A stretch of DNA of 64,000 nucleotides from Ferrimonas balearica (GCF_019802055.1 NZ_JAHVHW010000007.1:806001-870000); one strand, 5' to 3'. Counted from the stretch's first letter, positions 17,981 through 26,194 are shown. Translations and numbers: made by a program. Notes: generated from the sequence alone by a model not told the origin.

Positions 17981-18136
17981 TGGATGCCTGCGGCATGATG
18001 GGTTTGGTGGGGTGTCAGGATGGGCGCCGCGTTGGCGGCAGCAACCAGAAGGGCTTCGCCTCTCTGGGCTCCCCTTTGCCTCCCTGCGGTTTGCGCTGCG
18101 CGCAAGCCCTCGACGTCGGCGAAAGAGCGGGGTGGG
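17981..18136 (+). repeat. Dispersed ~155-bp repeat, copy A
   Basis: This stretch and 22688-22843 are near-identical over about 155 bp, from TGGATGCCTGCGGCATGA through GTTGGCGGCAGCAACCAGAA to GTCGGCGAAAGAGCGG, with substitutions and small changes in the middle (18001-18025). It contains an internal inverted repeat TTGCGC-TGC-GCGCAA. The region 17925-18287 otherwise holds no gene I can support. No transposase is adjacent. It is most likely a non-coding genomic repeat family. Confidence 0.8.
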
Positions 18137-18287
18137 GCACCACAGAAGGGCTTAAAAGAGGGTGACTAGTTAGCCTGGTCAGCGGCTATAGATTGTCTAC
18201 ATTAGTTGGGAGATTAATGGGCGCAGATATACTAAGTATTAAAGTCAATATCTGCAGGTTCATTTCAATTGACTCAAGGGTGATAGA

Positions 18288-18959
18288 ATGAGGATTTTTA
18301 TGCTGTTGGTTGTGCTTTTTTCTTTTTCCCATGCAAGCGAGGCAAGGTTTGAAGGCGTTTGCAGAACGGCCATTGCAAGCGGGCACGATTCCAGAGCGAA
18401 TAACGCAAAGTTGGCATTTTCTACTCTTGGTATATTGGAGACAAACAATGTGAGTCATATGGTTATATATGTCGAGAAATATCCTGGAAATATACTTGGC
18501 CCTGAAGGGTTTTATTACCATACAAACTATGTAAGGAAAGGGGATATCTTCCCGGTCAAGGTTGTTGGTAACATTTCGAACATTCGGCTTGCTGTGGAGA
18601 ATGCAATTTATGATAGTCGATTTGAAGCCGACCTTAACTTGAGACAAACAGATGCTGCTATCCATAACTTACATTTGGTTATCCATGAGGATGCTCTTGT
18701 TGGTAGTAATGGACTGAATCTGAAAGCTATTGATGGCTTTACTCTTGTAAAAAGAACTGGAGAATATGTAAGTGTAAAAAGAGCATGGGATAAAGAATCT
18801 TGCTTTCCAGATATTGGTGATCCTTGCAAAGAGTTGGAAAGTAGGCGTGAAGAGTATTTAAATTGCAAAGATAACTTGTCGGAAGGTGCGATTGAAATAT
18901 CTGCATTGTTATTGTCAGGAGTTGCCGAGGCAATGGGTTGCAAACCTGCAAAGAGATAG
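18288..18959 (+). CDS. AT-rich orphan, predicted secreted protein
   Basis: A 223-residue protein with a clear signal peptide (hydrophobic residues about 4-14, cleavage near A-S-E-A). The body is of unknown family and includes a beta-rich middle and two late cysteine pairs (C-F-P-D-I-G-D-P-C and C-K...C-K-P). Codon use is far more AT-rich than the neighbours, suggesting acquisition. AAGG lies 8 bases before the ATG. It follows repeat copy A directly. No function can be assigned. Confidence 0.65.
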   Translation: MRIFMLLVVLFSFSHASEARFEGVCRTAIASGHDSRANNAKLAFSTLGILETNNVSHMVIYVEKYPGNILGPEGFYYHTNYVRKGDIFPVKVVGNISNIRLAVENAIYDSRFEADLNLRQTDAAIHNLHLVIHEDALVGSNGLNLKAIDGFTLVKRTGEYVSVKRAWDKESCFPDIGDPCKELESRREEYLNCKDNLSEGAIEISALLLSGVAEAMGCKPAKR

Positions 18960-19010
18960 AGCCCGCTCTAAAATGGACACCCATCTTTGGGCTCGTTACG
19001 GGTAGGCGCT

Positions 19011-19601
19011 TCAGATCCGGTTTAAAGCTGCCAATATCAAACCGCGATTCAGGCGCTGCAGTTGGTTTACAAACGCGGCGGTATCATTACGGTTAGTCAG
19101 CTCCTTAAACGCTACAACCTGGCTCTGAATATTGGCGGCAATGGCGGCGCTGAGTACCGGCAGTGGCATCTGCAGTTCGGAGAGGGGCAGGGCAGTGCGC
19201 AGGCTGTTTTCGACCTGGCTCACTATCAACTGGGTGATCTTGTGCTTTGCCAGTTCACTGTCGGCGCCAAGGGTATAGCCCAGTGAACGGCGCAGGTTAC
19301 TGTTTGCCGAAACCTTTTCGAAAAATTGGTGCAAGCTCGGGCTTGCGTGGTCGGCCAACCAGGCAGACTCCGTTTGGTAGTCTTCAAGCATCTGGCTGAA
19401 GCGGTTGCAGTGGTGCAGCAGCAACACATCCAGCTTGGAGGTGAAGTGGCGGTAAAAGGTGCTGCGTCCCACTGCCGCCTGGCGCATCAGATCCCCCACG
19501 GTGACCTGCTGATAGGTCGTCGTACGCAGACGCTGAGTCAGTGCCGTCACGATATTCTGCTTGGTCCGTTCGCCCTGACGAATCCCATCTTGATGCACCA
19601 C
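19011..19601 (-). CDS. TetR-family transcriptional regulator
   Basis: A 196-residue regulator with the TetR N-terminal helix-turn-helix (about residues 14-60: T-V-G-D-L-M-R-Q-A-A-V-G-R-S-T-F-Y-R-H-F) and a helical ligand-binding region typical of the family. The start is one of two consecutive GTG codons; the outer one has GGAG 5 bases upstream. It is divergent from the DUF442 gene across a 170-bp gap, which may hold a shared operator. Ligand unknown. Confidence 0.85.
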   Translation of the reverse strand: MVHQDGIRQGERTKQNIVTALTQRLRTTTYQQVTVGDLMRQAAVGRSTFYRHFTSKLDVLLLHHCNRFSQMLEDYQTESAWLADHASPSLHQFFEKVSANSNLRRSLGYTLGADSELAKHKITQLIVSQVENSLRTALPLSELQMPLPVLSAAIAANIQSQVVAFKELTNRNDTAAFVNQLQRLNRGLILAALNRI

Positions 19602-19771
19602 GCATTCTCCAATAACTCATAGGTTGCGCTAGATAGAGCACTGGTCGGCCATTAAGTTTCCGAACGGCGCAATGATTTTGCTCCAACCGGGACAAAATCG
19701 GTCAGTTGTCTCTCTCCGAGGGCCGAGTTGCTGGCATACCGTAGCGCCACTACCAAACCAGTGGAGCATTT

Positions 19772-20326
19772 ATGAAAACGCTTTTTGCCTTCAGCCTGAC
19801 CCTGTTCGCTGCCAGCAGCTTTGCCAATGTCGATCGCGAGGCGCTGCCTGCCCTGAACAACATGCACATTCACAACTCCCATGTTGTCAGTGCAGGCCTG
19901 CCCAAGTCAGGCGACTACGCCGCCATGCGCCAAGCGGGGATTGATACTGTTATCAATGTGATTCCCGCCAACAGCCTCTGGGACCAGCAAAAGGGGTTTG
20001 TGCCCGACCCGGTCAGTGCCCGTGCCAGCGGCTTAACCCACTACACTGTGCCGTTTGAGTCGGAGCAACCGGTGGCGACCATGGAGCACTTTATTGCGGT
20101 GATGGATCGCCTTTCCGAAACCGACCAGGACGTACTGGTGCACTGCGCAGTTAACTGGCGGGCATCGGGATTGGTGTACCTCTACCACGCCATCAAAAAC
20201 GGTAAGGCTGACAAATCTGAGCTGGAGCCCTGGGGGGATCTGGAGCAGGCCTTTGCCGAAGCCCCGAATCTCAAGCGCTTCTTCACGACCGTCGAGGCGC
20301 ATTACGGGTTAACTCCAGCGCTCTGA
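19772..20326 (+). CDS. Periplasmic DUF442-type phosphatase-like protein
   Basis: A 184-residue exported protein with a signal peptide ending at A-S-S-F-A-N (about residue 18). The body follows the DUF442/protein-tyrosine-phosphatase-like fold: S-A-G-L-P-K-S-G-D-Y near residue 40, a V-I-N-V-I-P strand, and the phosphate-loop V-H-C-A-V-N-W-R near residue 127. The loop is C-x4-R, one residue shorter than the classical C-x5-R of tyrosine phosphatases but as in other DUF442 proteins. Substrate is unknown. GGAG precedes the ATG. The divergent TetR gene is a plausible regulator. Confidence 0.75.
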   Translation: MKTLFAFSLTLFAASSFANVDREALPALNNMHIHNSHVVSAGLPKSGDYAAMRQAGIDTVINVIPANSLWDQQKGFVPDPVSARASGLTHYTVPFESEQPVATMEHFIAVMDRLSETDQDVLVHCAVNWRASGLVYLYHAIKNGKADKSELEPWGDLEQAFAEAPNLKRFFTTVEAHYGLTPAL

Positions 20327-20442
20327 CGTCGAGCGTTAAGCTCATCGAAATGTACCCGGAGAGTTCACATTATTGGGACATATCCCGAACCCACTGAAAG
20401 CTCTGTGCTCCAATGGGGAAAACTCACTTGTATGGTCCCTTT

Positions 20443-20847
20443 ATGTCCAAGCTTGCTCTTACGGTGACTCTGCTTATCGGTTTGCTATTCGGCGCTGTCG
20501 GAGGATACGCCCTCAGCCAAAAGCTGATCATCGCTCGTGGCGGTGGTGCCACCATGGGCTTTGTGCCGTTGGCCAATCAGTTGATTGAGGAGCCGGAGGT
20601 GCGTCAGATGACGATTTGCGCGAAGCTGGCGATGAACCAGGGGCAGAAAATCGACAACCTGGCGCTTAATTTACGACTGAATCGCTTCCTGATGTCGATG
20701 GACGACGGCAGTCAGCGACCCTTCTTTGCGCTTATCTTCGCCAAAGCCTACCTGATGGGCCTGGCGGACAGTCTGCCGCAGAGCGGGGAGAGTGCCGGAG
20801 AGTACCGGTGCGACGAGTTAACTTGGTTGTACAAGGTGGACAGTTAA
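20443..20847 (+). CDS. Hypothetical membrane-anchored protein
   Basis: A 134-residue product starting M-S-K-L with one strongly hydrophobic N-terminal segment (about 4-25, rich in Gly/Ala/Leu) that could be an anchor or uncleaved signal. The rest is amphipathic, with two cysteines (T-I-C-A-K and Y-R-C-D-E). An in-frame ATG 30 bp upstream (20413) is an alternative; neither has a good ribosome site. No family recognised. Confidence 0.5.
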   Translation: MSKLALTVTLLIGLLFGAVGGYALSQKLIIARGGGATMGFVPLANQLIEEPEVRQMTICAKLAMNQGQKIDNLALNLRLNRFLMSMDDGSQRPFFALIFAKAYLMGLADSLPQSGESAGEYRCDELTWLYKVDS

Positions 20848-20883
20848 TTCACCCACGGGCAGTGCCGTATCGAGGGGAGTCAG

Positions 20884-20914
20884 AAAAAGACACCGGGCGA
20901 GCCCGGTGTCTTTT
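20884..20914. terminator. Bidirectional terminator before the octaheme gene end
   Basis: GACACCGGGC-GA-GCCCGGTGTC is a perfect 10-bp stem with A-rich left and T-rich right flanks. It can serve both the plus-strand hypothetical gene and the minus-strand cytochrome gene. Confidence 0.85.
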
Positions 20915-20925
20915 GGTGTTACGAC

Positions 20926-22476
20926 TTACTTGTGGATCTTATCGATCCGGGAAGCTTTGTCGTCGTAGTCTTCAGCGTGACAGGATTTGCAGGACTGCAC
21001 CGGTCTCAGCCAGGGCTGACGGTACTGACCATCTTCGCCGTAGTGATAGGGGTCTTCTGACGGCGCTGAAAGGTCAATCTTGAACAGGTGCGAGTTCTTG
21101 GGCATATGGCAATCGGTACACTCTGCCATTGCGCCATGCATGGCACCCAGGCCATCCGCAAACTCCACGCTCGGGTGACAGCTCTGACAGGTTTTGGTCA
21201 GTGCTTCGCCGTGCCCAGGCTTATCCTGGAAGTTGGTGGACAGGTGCGGGTTGTGACACTCGGTGCAGTGGAACATCCGCTTGGCGCCTGTCGCCTCGCC
21301 GGTATCCGGGTCGTAGCCCAGCAGCGCGTCTCCGGCATTCCGGCCCTCTTCAAAGTAGTCCTTCACAAAGCCACCGATGGTGTCGCCACCGAACTTCTCG
21401 TCGTAGCTTGTCATGTAGGTCGGGTAGTGACGTTCACCGGCTTTGGTATGACACTCACCGCAAGCCACCGGCTCGCCATAGGCCATATTCAGGGCCATCA
21501 GGTCAGCACGGCTGCGGCCTTCAGCCTTCAGGGTGATGTTGTCCTTGCTGGGGCTCTTGGCGTGGTCGCTGCCAGCGCCGTGACAGGCTTCGCACTGGAC
21601 GCCGGTCAGGGCAAAGGTGCCCTCCATGCCAATCAGGTCGTCCTGACGATTGCGGTTACGGTTGTCGCCGGGCTCTGAGGTGTAATCGCGCCAGCCGGTG
21701 TTATGGCAGGTGCCACAGTTGTAGGGCATGCCGTCCGGGCCAGCACCGGCTGCGAACGGCACGGCGCGATCCGGACCCAGAGTTTCCCCGAGCGGCAACA
21801 CATCAAACATCGCTTTGGTGCCGTTGATCATGTAGCCGTTGTTATCGAGCAGAATGGCCTGGCGCTGATAACCCCCCAGCACATAGCTGATGTCGGCCCA
21901 GCTTTCCGGCGTACCGGCACTGTTGGTAACGCCTTCATACAGGGCCAAAGCGCCTTTCAGCGTGGTAAAGGGGAACTCGGGCCGCTCACCGTTCTCCACC
22001 TTGGTGAACTTGTAGTTGTGGCCGGTTTCCCGGAAGCTCGCCTTATCCTGGTGACAGCGCAGACAGGTATCGGTGCCGACATACTCCTGCATGCTGGCTT
22101 TCACTTCCACGTCCGCCACGGCACGTGCCTCGCCACCGTTACCGTCGCTGATGACGTATTCCACCTGGACCAGACCGTAGGTGTCGGAGAGGAGCCAGAG
22201 CAGATCGTCCTCTACCCGCACCTCACCGGCCCCCTGTACTACGGTCGCTTCCGACAGCACCAGAGTGTCGCCCTCCGGATCGCTGGCCTCGGCCAGAACG
22301 TCGATGGAGGTGTCCTCACCAATCACCGCAATCGCCGATACCGTTCCGGGCACCGGAGGCTGGTTTTCAACGGGAGCATTGTTGTCATTGTCGCTGCCAC
22401 ACCCGGCCAGTAGCGCTATCAGCGCACTGGCGCAAAGGGTCATGGCGCCGAGTTTTGTACGTTGTTGTTTCATCAT
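20926..22476 (-). CDS. Octaheme c-type cytochrome lipoprotein with Ig-like N-terminal domain
   Basis: A 516-residue lipoprotein (lipobox L-A-G-C near residue 26). Residues about 40-128 form a cadherin/Ig-like repeat (D-V-L-A-E-A-S-D-P-E-G-D-T-L and V-E-Y-V-I-S-D-G-N-G-G-E). The rest contains eight CxxCH heme sites: CLRCH, CGTCH, CEACH, CGECH, CTECH, CQSCH, CTDCH and CKSCH. It should be an extracytoplasmic electron carrier or reductase attached to a membrane. It stands alone, without MtrAB-like partners in this window. The start is one of two adjacent ATGs (22476 or 22473). Whether it is surface exposed is not visible from sequence. Confidence 0.88.
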   Translation of the reverse strand: MMKQQRTKLGAMTLCASALIALLAGCGSDNDNNAPVENQPPVPGTVSAIAVIGEDTSIDVLAEASDPEGDTLVLSEATVVQGAGEVRVEDDLLWLLSDTYGLVQVEYVISDGNGGEARAVADVEVKASMQEYVGTDTCLRCHQDKASFRETGHNYKFTKVENGERPEFPFTTLKGALALYEGVTNSAGTPESWADISYVLGGYQRQAILLDNNGYMINGTKAMFDVLPLGETLGPDRAVPFAAGAGPDGMPYNCGTCHNTGWRDYTSEPGDNRNRNRQDDLIGMEGTFALTGVQCEACHGAGSDHAKSPSKDNITLKAEGRSRADLMALNMAYGEPVACGECHTKAGERHYPTYMTSYDEKFGGDTIGGFVKDYFEEGRNAGDALLGYDPDTGEATGAKRMFHCTECHNPHLSTNFQDKPGHGEALTKTCQSCHPSVEFADGLGAMHGAMAECTDCHMPKNSHLFKIDLSAPSEDPYHYGEDGQYRQPWLRPVQSCKSCHAEDYDDKASRIDKIHK

Positions 22477-22687
22477 CGATTCCTCTGCGATTTTGTTGTT
22501 TTCGCAGGAGAAAACGTAATCAAGACGTTAAGGCAAAAGGAGGTCGTCTGTGACCGCCAAATGGTCGTTTACGCACCACCTGACGGATTTGTGACCCGGG
22601 TCCAAAGTGGCGTCGTTTCGCTGGTTTGTGGGTGAAGGGTGTGGCAGGGGATGGTGGCGCTGCGCGCTTGGGGAGAGGACGCTCTGA

Positions 22688-22843
22688 TGGATGCCTGCGG
22701 CATGACCGGGTTGGTGGGACGCTACGATGAGTTCCGCGTTGGCGGCAGCAACCAGAAGGGCTTCGCCCCTCTGGACTCCCCTTTGCCTCCCTGCGGTTTG
22801 CGCTGCGCGCAAGCCCTCGAAGTCGGCGAAAGAGCGGAGTGGG
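22688..22843 (+). repeat. Dispersed ~155-bp repeat, copy B
   Basis: Second copy of the element at 17981-18136, same orientation, with the same TTGCGC-TGC-GCGCAA inverted repeat. It sits in the 620-bp gap between the octaheme gene and the AT-rich gene block. The two copies bracket 4.5 kb. Besides this and the remnant at 22888-23070, I see nothing else in the gap. Confidence 0.8.
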
Positions 22844-22887
22844 ACATTGGGTTAGGGGGGCTGGAACCGCCCCGGACCGGCCGTTAA

Positions 22888-23070
22888 GAAGGCTCTAAAT
22901 ACACCAAAGGCGCTGTTCTGCTCCAGGGGTCCGCGTTTAGCAGTTTTACCCTGAATCGTGCTGAGCCTGCGCCTTCCGAAAAATCCATCCTAATTAGTGG
23001 CATAGTCGATGTCTACAAGCGCCCCGATCTAGCCGTTCAGTGGCTCACTGATAACGCCCCGCTCAACTAA
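22888..23070 (+). pseudogene. Open-frame remnant without start codon
   Basis: A frame of 60 codons is open from a TAA at 22885-22887 to a TAA at 23068-23070 and encodes a plausible protein-like stretch ending A-V-Q-W-L-T-D-N-A-P-L-N. There is no credible start codon or ribosome site. Its end overlaps the attC-like site at 23049-23104. It may be the tail of a lost cassette gene or chance. Confidence 0.2.
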
Positions 23071-23104
23071 ACGATCGCGATCCACCTGCAGTGCCTTGTT
23101 ACCT
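23049..23104 (-). other. Integron attC-like site (a), weak
   Basis: Read on the minus strand, this 56-bp stretch starts AGGTAAC and ends GTTATCA; these ends are complementary at five of seven positions, as R'' and R' boxes should be. It covers the stop codon of the minus-strand gene at 23099-23638, as attC sites commonly do. The inner arms pair only weakly. Confidence 0.35.
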
Positions 23105-23638
23105 CGCATGGTTTCGTGCCTGCTCTTCATTTTCCCAAAGAACAAAGTATGCATTACTTGGCATGTCTTCATAATGATGTCCGCCCTGGGAACCTACTAA
23201 TGAGCCTAATCTTTGACATTTATACACCTGAATCCACTTACTCCTCAGTTTGGCAAACAAAATGCCATTTGAGTCTTCATGAATAGCACGAACATCGCTA
23301 GAAGCCTTTCTTGAATAAACCCACCAAATATATGGAAAAGCGGCTTCACGGGCTTTAGCTAATTTCAGTATTTGTACTTGTAGCTCACGTAGCGTCATTC
23401 GAGGTGACTCTGTAACTATAGATTTTGCTATACGGAGAGTTACAGGACACTCCCAGCCATGGTATAGCTGAATGTTTGAGCGCATAACGGTTGCTCCAAT
23501 AGGATGGCTTGCACCTAAGACCAAAGACTTCGCTTCGCCGTATTTTGACGCTAGCCTACACCCTTTGTTTCCAACCAGGCCTGTTAAGCCTACACTTTCC
23601 ACGGCTTCGTACCATAAGCAATTTAACTCTGAGTTCAA
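23099..23638 (-). CDS. Hypothetical AT-rich cassette gene
   Basis: A 179-residue protein of no recognised family. The start is a TTG, supported by a perfect AGGAGG six bases upstream (23645-23650 on the plus strand). The product is mixed in character, with several Trp and Tyr residues and two cysteines; no signal peptide or membrane segment. Base composition is lower in GC than the chromosome on either side. It lies between an attC-like site and the HNH nuclease gene, consistent with a captured cassette gene. Confidence 0.55.
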   Translation of the reverse strand: MNSELNCLWYEAVESVGLTGLVGNKGCRLASKYGEAKSLVLGASHPIGATVMRSNIQLYHGWECPVTLRIAKSIVTESPRMTLRELQVQILKLAKAREAAFPYIWWVYSRKASSDVRAIHEDSNGILFAKLRSKWIQVYKCQRLGSLVGSQGGHHYEDMPSNAYFVLWENEEQARNHAR

Positions 23639-23692
23639 TCTTGTCCTCCTATGGGGACTAACGATCTCTGCTGGCTGGCCTTGCTATACGTT

Positions 23693-24523
23693 TTAGTCAA
23701 CATGCATTGCAGTCTCTGCATATTCCTTTAGCTCATCCTTCGCCTTTTCGAATTTAGCTTTAGCATGGAGGTCATCGTTATGAGTTTTTAAATACTCTTC
23801 TAGAAATTTGACCTCAATATGAACAAGGTCTATTCTGAGTCGTTGAAGCAAGTTAGGAGTTCCGAGGTTATGTGATTCCCAATTTCTGTTTTCAAAAGGA
23901 TTGGCATGATACGGGATATTACTGAACAATTCAGGAGATATACCCTCTTTAATTAGGAGTGCTTCAAAGTCTGATTTTGACTTTCCATCACTCTTATGAA
24001 ATGACTTCAGAAGGGACTCAATGCCATTAACTGTATCATACGCGCTAGCGATCACATCAAAGAAGCTATTCCCGCCATTTACACTCATCGCTAAGCCGCT
24101 GTCTGCAAATATGTGGTCAAGCTTGTTAAGGCGATCTATGTCAGACCAGTACTTCTCCATTTCATAAGAGAGCTTTGTAAGCTCTGACTCATCAATTTTG
24201 AAGTCAGACTTAAGAAATAACTGCTCATGCTCTCTTTTTATCTGTAGGAGCCTGTCTACGGGGTACTCTTCAACATCATCAGTTTCAATATGATGTGGAT
24301 AGCACAAAATCAGTAGGTTTTCGTAGCTTCTTCTATGCTCGTCATTTCCATCCGGATTAAATCGCTCCCCACCATCAGAGGCAGCTTCAATATGACAAAC
24401 TTGTGCTATGAATTTGTTCTTTTCATTAATCAATGGCTGAGTACAACCTGGAAAGGCACATTGATTCCCAGATCTAGCGAAGAGCGCTCTCAATACATCT
24501 GTTTTTGGTGCTAGGCGTGCCAT
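23693..24523 (-). CDS. HNH endonuclease-like protein in cassette block
   Basis: A 276-residue protein. Residues about 15-85 form an HNH nuclease: C-A-F-P-G-C zinc pair, V-C-H-I-E-A-A-S, and E-N-L-L-I-L-C-Y-P-H-H with the catalytic-site histidines. The C-terminal ~190 residues are helical, acidic and charged, with a possible coiled coil near the end, and match nothing I know. AT-rich codon use points to transfer. HNH nucleases with such variable partners are frequent in phage-defence genes, but no such role is shown here. The ATG follows GGGATAGA at short distance. Confidence 0.7.
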   Translation of the reverse strand: MARLAPKTDVLRALFARSGNQCAFPGCTQPLINEKNKFIAQVCHIEAASDGGERFNPDGNDEHRRSYENLLILCYPHHIETDDVEEYPVDRLLQIKREHEQLFLKSDFKIDESELTKLSYEMEKYWSDIDRLNKLDHIFADSGLAMSVNGGNSFFDVIASAYDTVNGIESLLKSFHKSDGKSKSDFEALLIKEGISPELFSNIPYHANPFENRNWESHNLGTPNLLQRLRIDLVHIEVKFLEEYLKTHNDDLHAKAKFEKAKDELKEYAETAMHVD

Positions 24524-24547
24524 TCTATCCCTTCAGTTTGTTCTTAC

Positions 24548-24604
24548 GTATAACGTCCAAAACAGCGGCGCATTTATGCGTCCGACTGATTTTTCTTGTT
24601 AAAT
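24548..24604 (-). other. Integron attC-like site (b)
   Basis: On the minus strand this 57-bp stretch begins R'' ATTTAAC, which fits RYYYAAC, and ends R' GTTATAC. Inside, CGGACGC and GCGCCG pair with one extrahelical base around an ATAAAT loop. The wording AGTCGGACGC...GCGCCGCT...TTTGGACGTTATAC resembles attC sites of marine and pseudomonad cassettes. It contains the stop codon of the gene at 24574-25272. The length equals the shortest known attC sites. Confidence 0.55.
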
Positions 24605-25272
24605 GCCCTGCCATCTGACCAAGTTCGACTTTTGGTAACTTCCCATTCCTCTTTTAAGGCATCTTGCAACTCAGATATCAGACTATCTATTTTGTCTTCT
24701 TCGAGGTGGGTTGTGTCAAAGTCATAAATTTCTTCCTTTATACTACTCATGATCTCAAAGGCCTTCTTCATAGATGGTTCATCCTTTTTGAATAGAAGCT
24801 TCAACTTAGAAGAAACCTGATAGTACTCAGTCCTTATTGATACAAGTTCATTATATGCTTGACTTGCTAATTCATTAAATCTCTGACCATTTTCCTGATC
24901 TCCTCTACGATAGGCCTCTCTTTCATTGTCTCTGTTCAGATTCCTTACCATTGCCTGATACTGGATTTGATGCAGTATTTTGCACAAATCTGATGCAGTC
25001 TCTCTCACCTGTTGAATCCATTGGTGCCGAAATTCAGATATCTTGTTCTCATGCTCATCCACTCTTGCTCTTTGAGCAATTCTATTTTGAGACTCTACTG
25101 ACTTCCGGTTGCTTGTATAAGTCACCGTGGCAGCGCACACGATAATTACAATCGTAATTAAAAATGGTAGATTCTGAAGTGCTACGGCCTTCCACTCTAA
25201 TGGTTTATGTATTAACTCGACTGGTATATTCCCATTAGAAAAGATTATTGCTCCAATATCACTTTTATCCAT
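24574..25272 (-). CDS. Hypothetical membrane-anchored coiled-coil protein in cassette block
   Basis: A 232-residue protein with one membrane helix (about residues 32-52) near the N-terminus. A long charged helical part follows, likely coiled coil, from about 60 to 225. The architecture is that of a cytoplasmic coiled coil on a single anchor. AT-rich codon use and an attC-like site covering its stop codon suggest a cassette gene. No family recognised and no enzymatic motif visible. Confidence 0.55.
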   Translation of the reverse strand: MDKSDIGAIIFSNGNIPVELIHKPLEWKAVALQNLPFLITIVIIVCAATVTYTSNRKSVESQNRIAQRARVDEHENKISEFRHQWIQQVRETASDLCKILHQIQYQAMVRNLNRDNEREAYRRGDQENGQRFNELASQAYNELVSIRTEYYQVSSKLKLLFKKDEPSMKKAFEIMSSIKEEIYDFDTTHLEEDKIDSLISELQDALKEEWEVTKSRTWSDGRAFNKKNQSDA

Positions 25273-25586
25273 AAACTTTATCTTCTATGTTTGTGCCAAT
25301 ATGTAGCTGGCATTTAACAGTGGTGTTATCGCGCCCTTAGGCACCTTTATTGTCGCATTAACACCGGTGAAAGTGAGACAACGCTAGCAAGTGATCTCAG
25401 TTCAATCAATGCCTTAGCTTTTCTTTAGCGCAGTTCTCTCTGTGAAACAAAGAATCCATCCGGTGAAAGCTCGCTATCATTCACGAATGACCGCTCCTGG
25501 CGCCATTCCGGCCATTCCAGCTGCGCTTTAGTGTACGAGTTTCCGAAGCCACTCCAGTCAATGGTTGCTCAGGCTTAAATGGCTTT
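25273..25586. other. Gene-free stretch upstream of the cassette block
   Basis: About 314 bp without a supportable gene. It contains GGTGTTATCGCG...CGCATTAACACC, a pair of outward-facing att-like half sites around 25322-25365, and an ATTTAAC box at 25312-25318 that could be the boundary of the neighbouring cassette. No integrase gene is present here. Confidence 0.3.
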
Positions 25587-26132
25587 TTATGGCGACTCCA
25601 CCCCGTCCGGATGGTCATGAAAGTGACGCTCAAAAAAGCGGACGTCTTCCGGGGTGTCTTGCCGTTGTACTTCACTAAAGCCGTTTTTGGTCAGTACCCG
25701 GGCGGAGGCGGGGTGGTCGGACGCTACCCCCGCGCGCAGGCTGGCGACCTGGCCGTTTTGTTGGCACCAGTTCACCAGTCCGGCCACCAGTTCGCTGGCC
25801 AGCCCCTGACCCCAGTAGGCATCCCCCAACAGGTAGCCCAGATGCCAGGTGGTGCCTATCTCAACCACGACTGACGGGTGGATCAGCAGAAAGCCCACCA
25901 GAGTGGTGTCACTGCTCATTCGCACCTCCAGCAGCCAGGCTTCATCCAGCCGGTCCTGCAACCACTGGCGGGCGCCGGTTGCGTCGGTTACCGGGGGCCA
26001 GTGTTCCGGCAGTGTGGCCTGCACTTCGGGGGAGAAGAGGGCTAGGGTGTCGCTGGCCAGATCGGACGGCGCTTCAGCCAGGTTGGTCAGTGCCCGGACG
26101 GTCAAACGGTCGGTGCGGTATTGGGGGCGCAT
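25587..26132 (-). CDS. GNAT N-acetyltransferase, RimJ/RimL-like
   Basis: A 181-residue acetyltransferase of the acetyltransf_3 type. It opens with the R-T-D-R-L-T-V-R-A-L strand seen in RimJ/RimL enzymes. Acetyl-CoA binding is indicated by L-G-Y-L-L-G-D-A-Y-W-G-Q-G-L-A-S-E-L near residue 98, and the final helix contains N-G-F near residue 151. It probably acetylates a small molecule or a protein N-terminus in the cytoplasm. It stands alone on the minus strand; the substrate cannot be predicted. Confidence 0.8.
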   Translation of the reverse strand: MRPQYRTDRLTVRALTNLAEAPSDLASDTLALFSPEVQATLPEHWPPVTDATGARQWLQDRLDEAWLLEVRMSSDTTLVGFLLIHPSVVVEIGTTWHLGYLLGDAYWGQGLASELVAGLVNWCQQNGQVASLRAGVASDHPASARVLTKNGFSEVQRQDTPEDVRFFERHFHDHPDGVESP

Positions 26133-26194
26133 GGGGCGGTCTCATCGGGATATCATGCCCTTCAGTGTGACTGCCGCCCCGTGCTTTGCAAGGG

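Noticed and set aside
17798-18165. Short plus-strand frames over the cytochrome b end and repeat copy A
   Set aside because: They overlap a real gene, its terminator and the repeat, and have no family resemblance.
19772-20326. Classical tyrosine phosphatase
   Set aside because: The loop is C-x4-R rather than C-x5-R; this fits the DUF442 family better.
23651-23700. A third attC-like site between the HNH gene and the hypothetical gene
   Set aside because: GACTAAAACG and CGTTAGTC are nearly complementary and GTATAGCAAGGCC resembles an attC start, but the span is only about 36 bp, too short for attC. It may be a decayed site.
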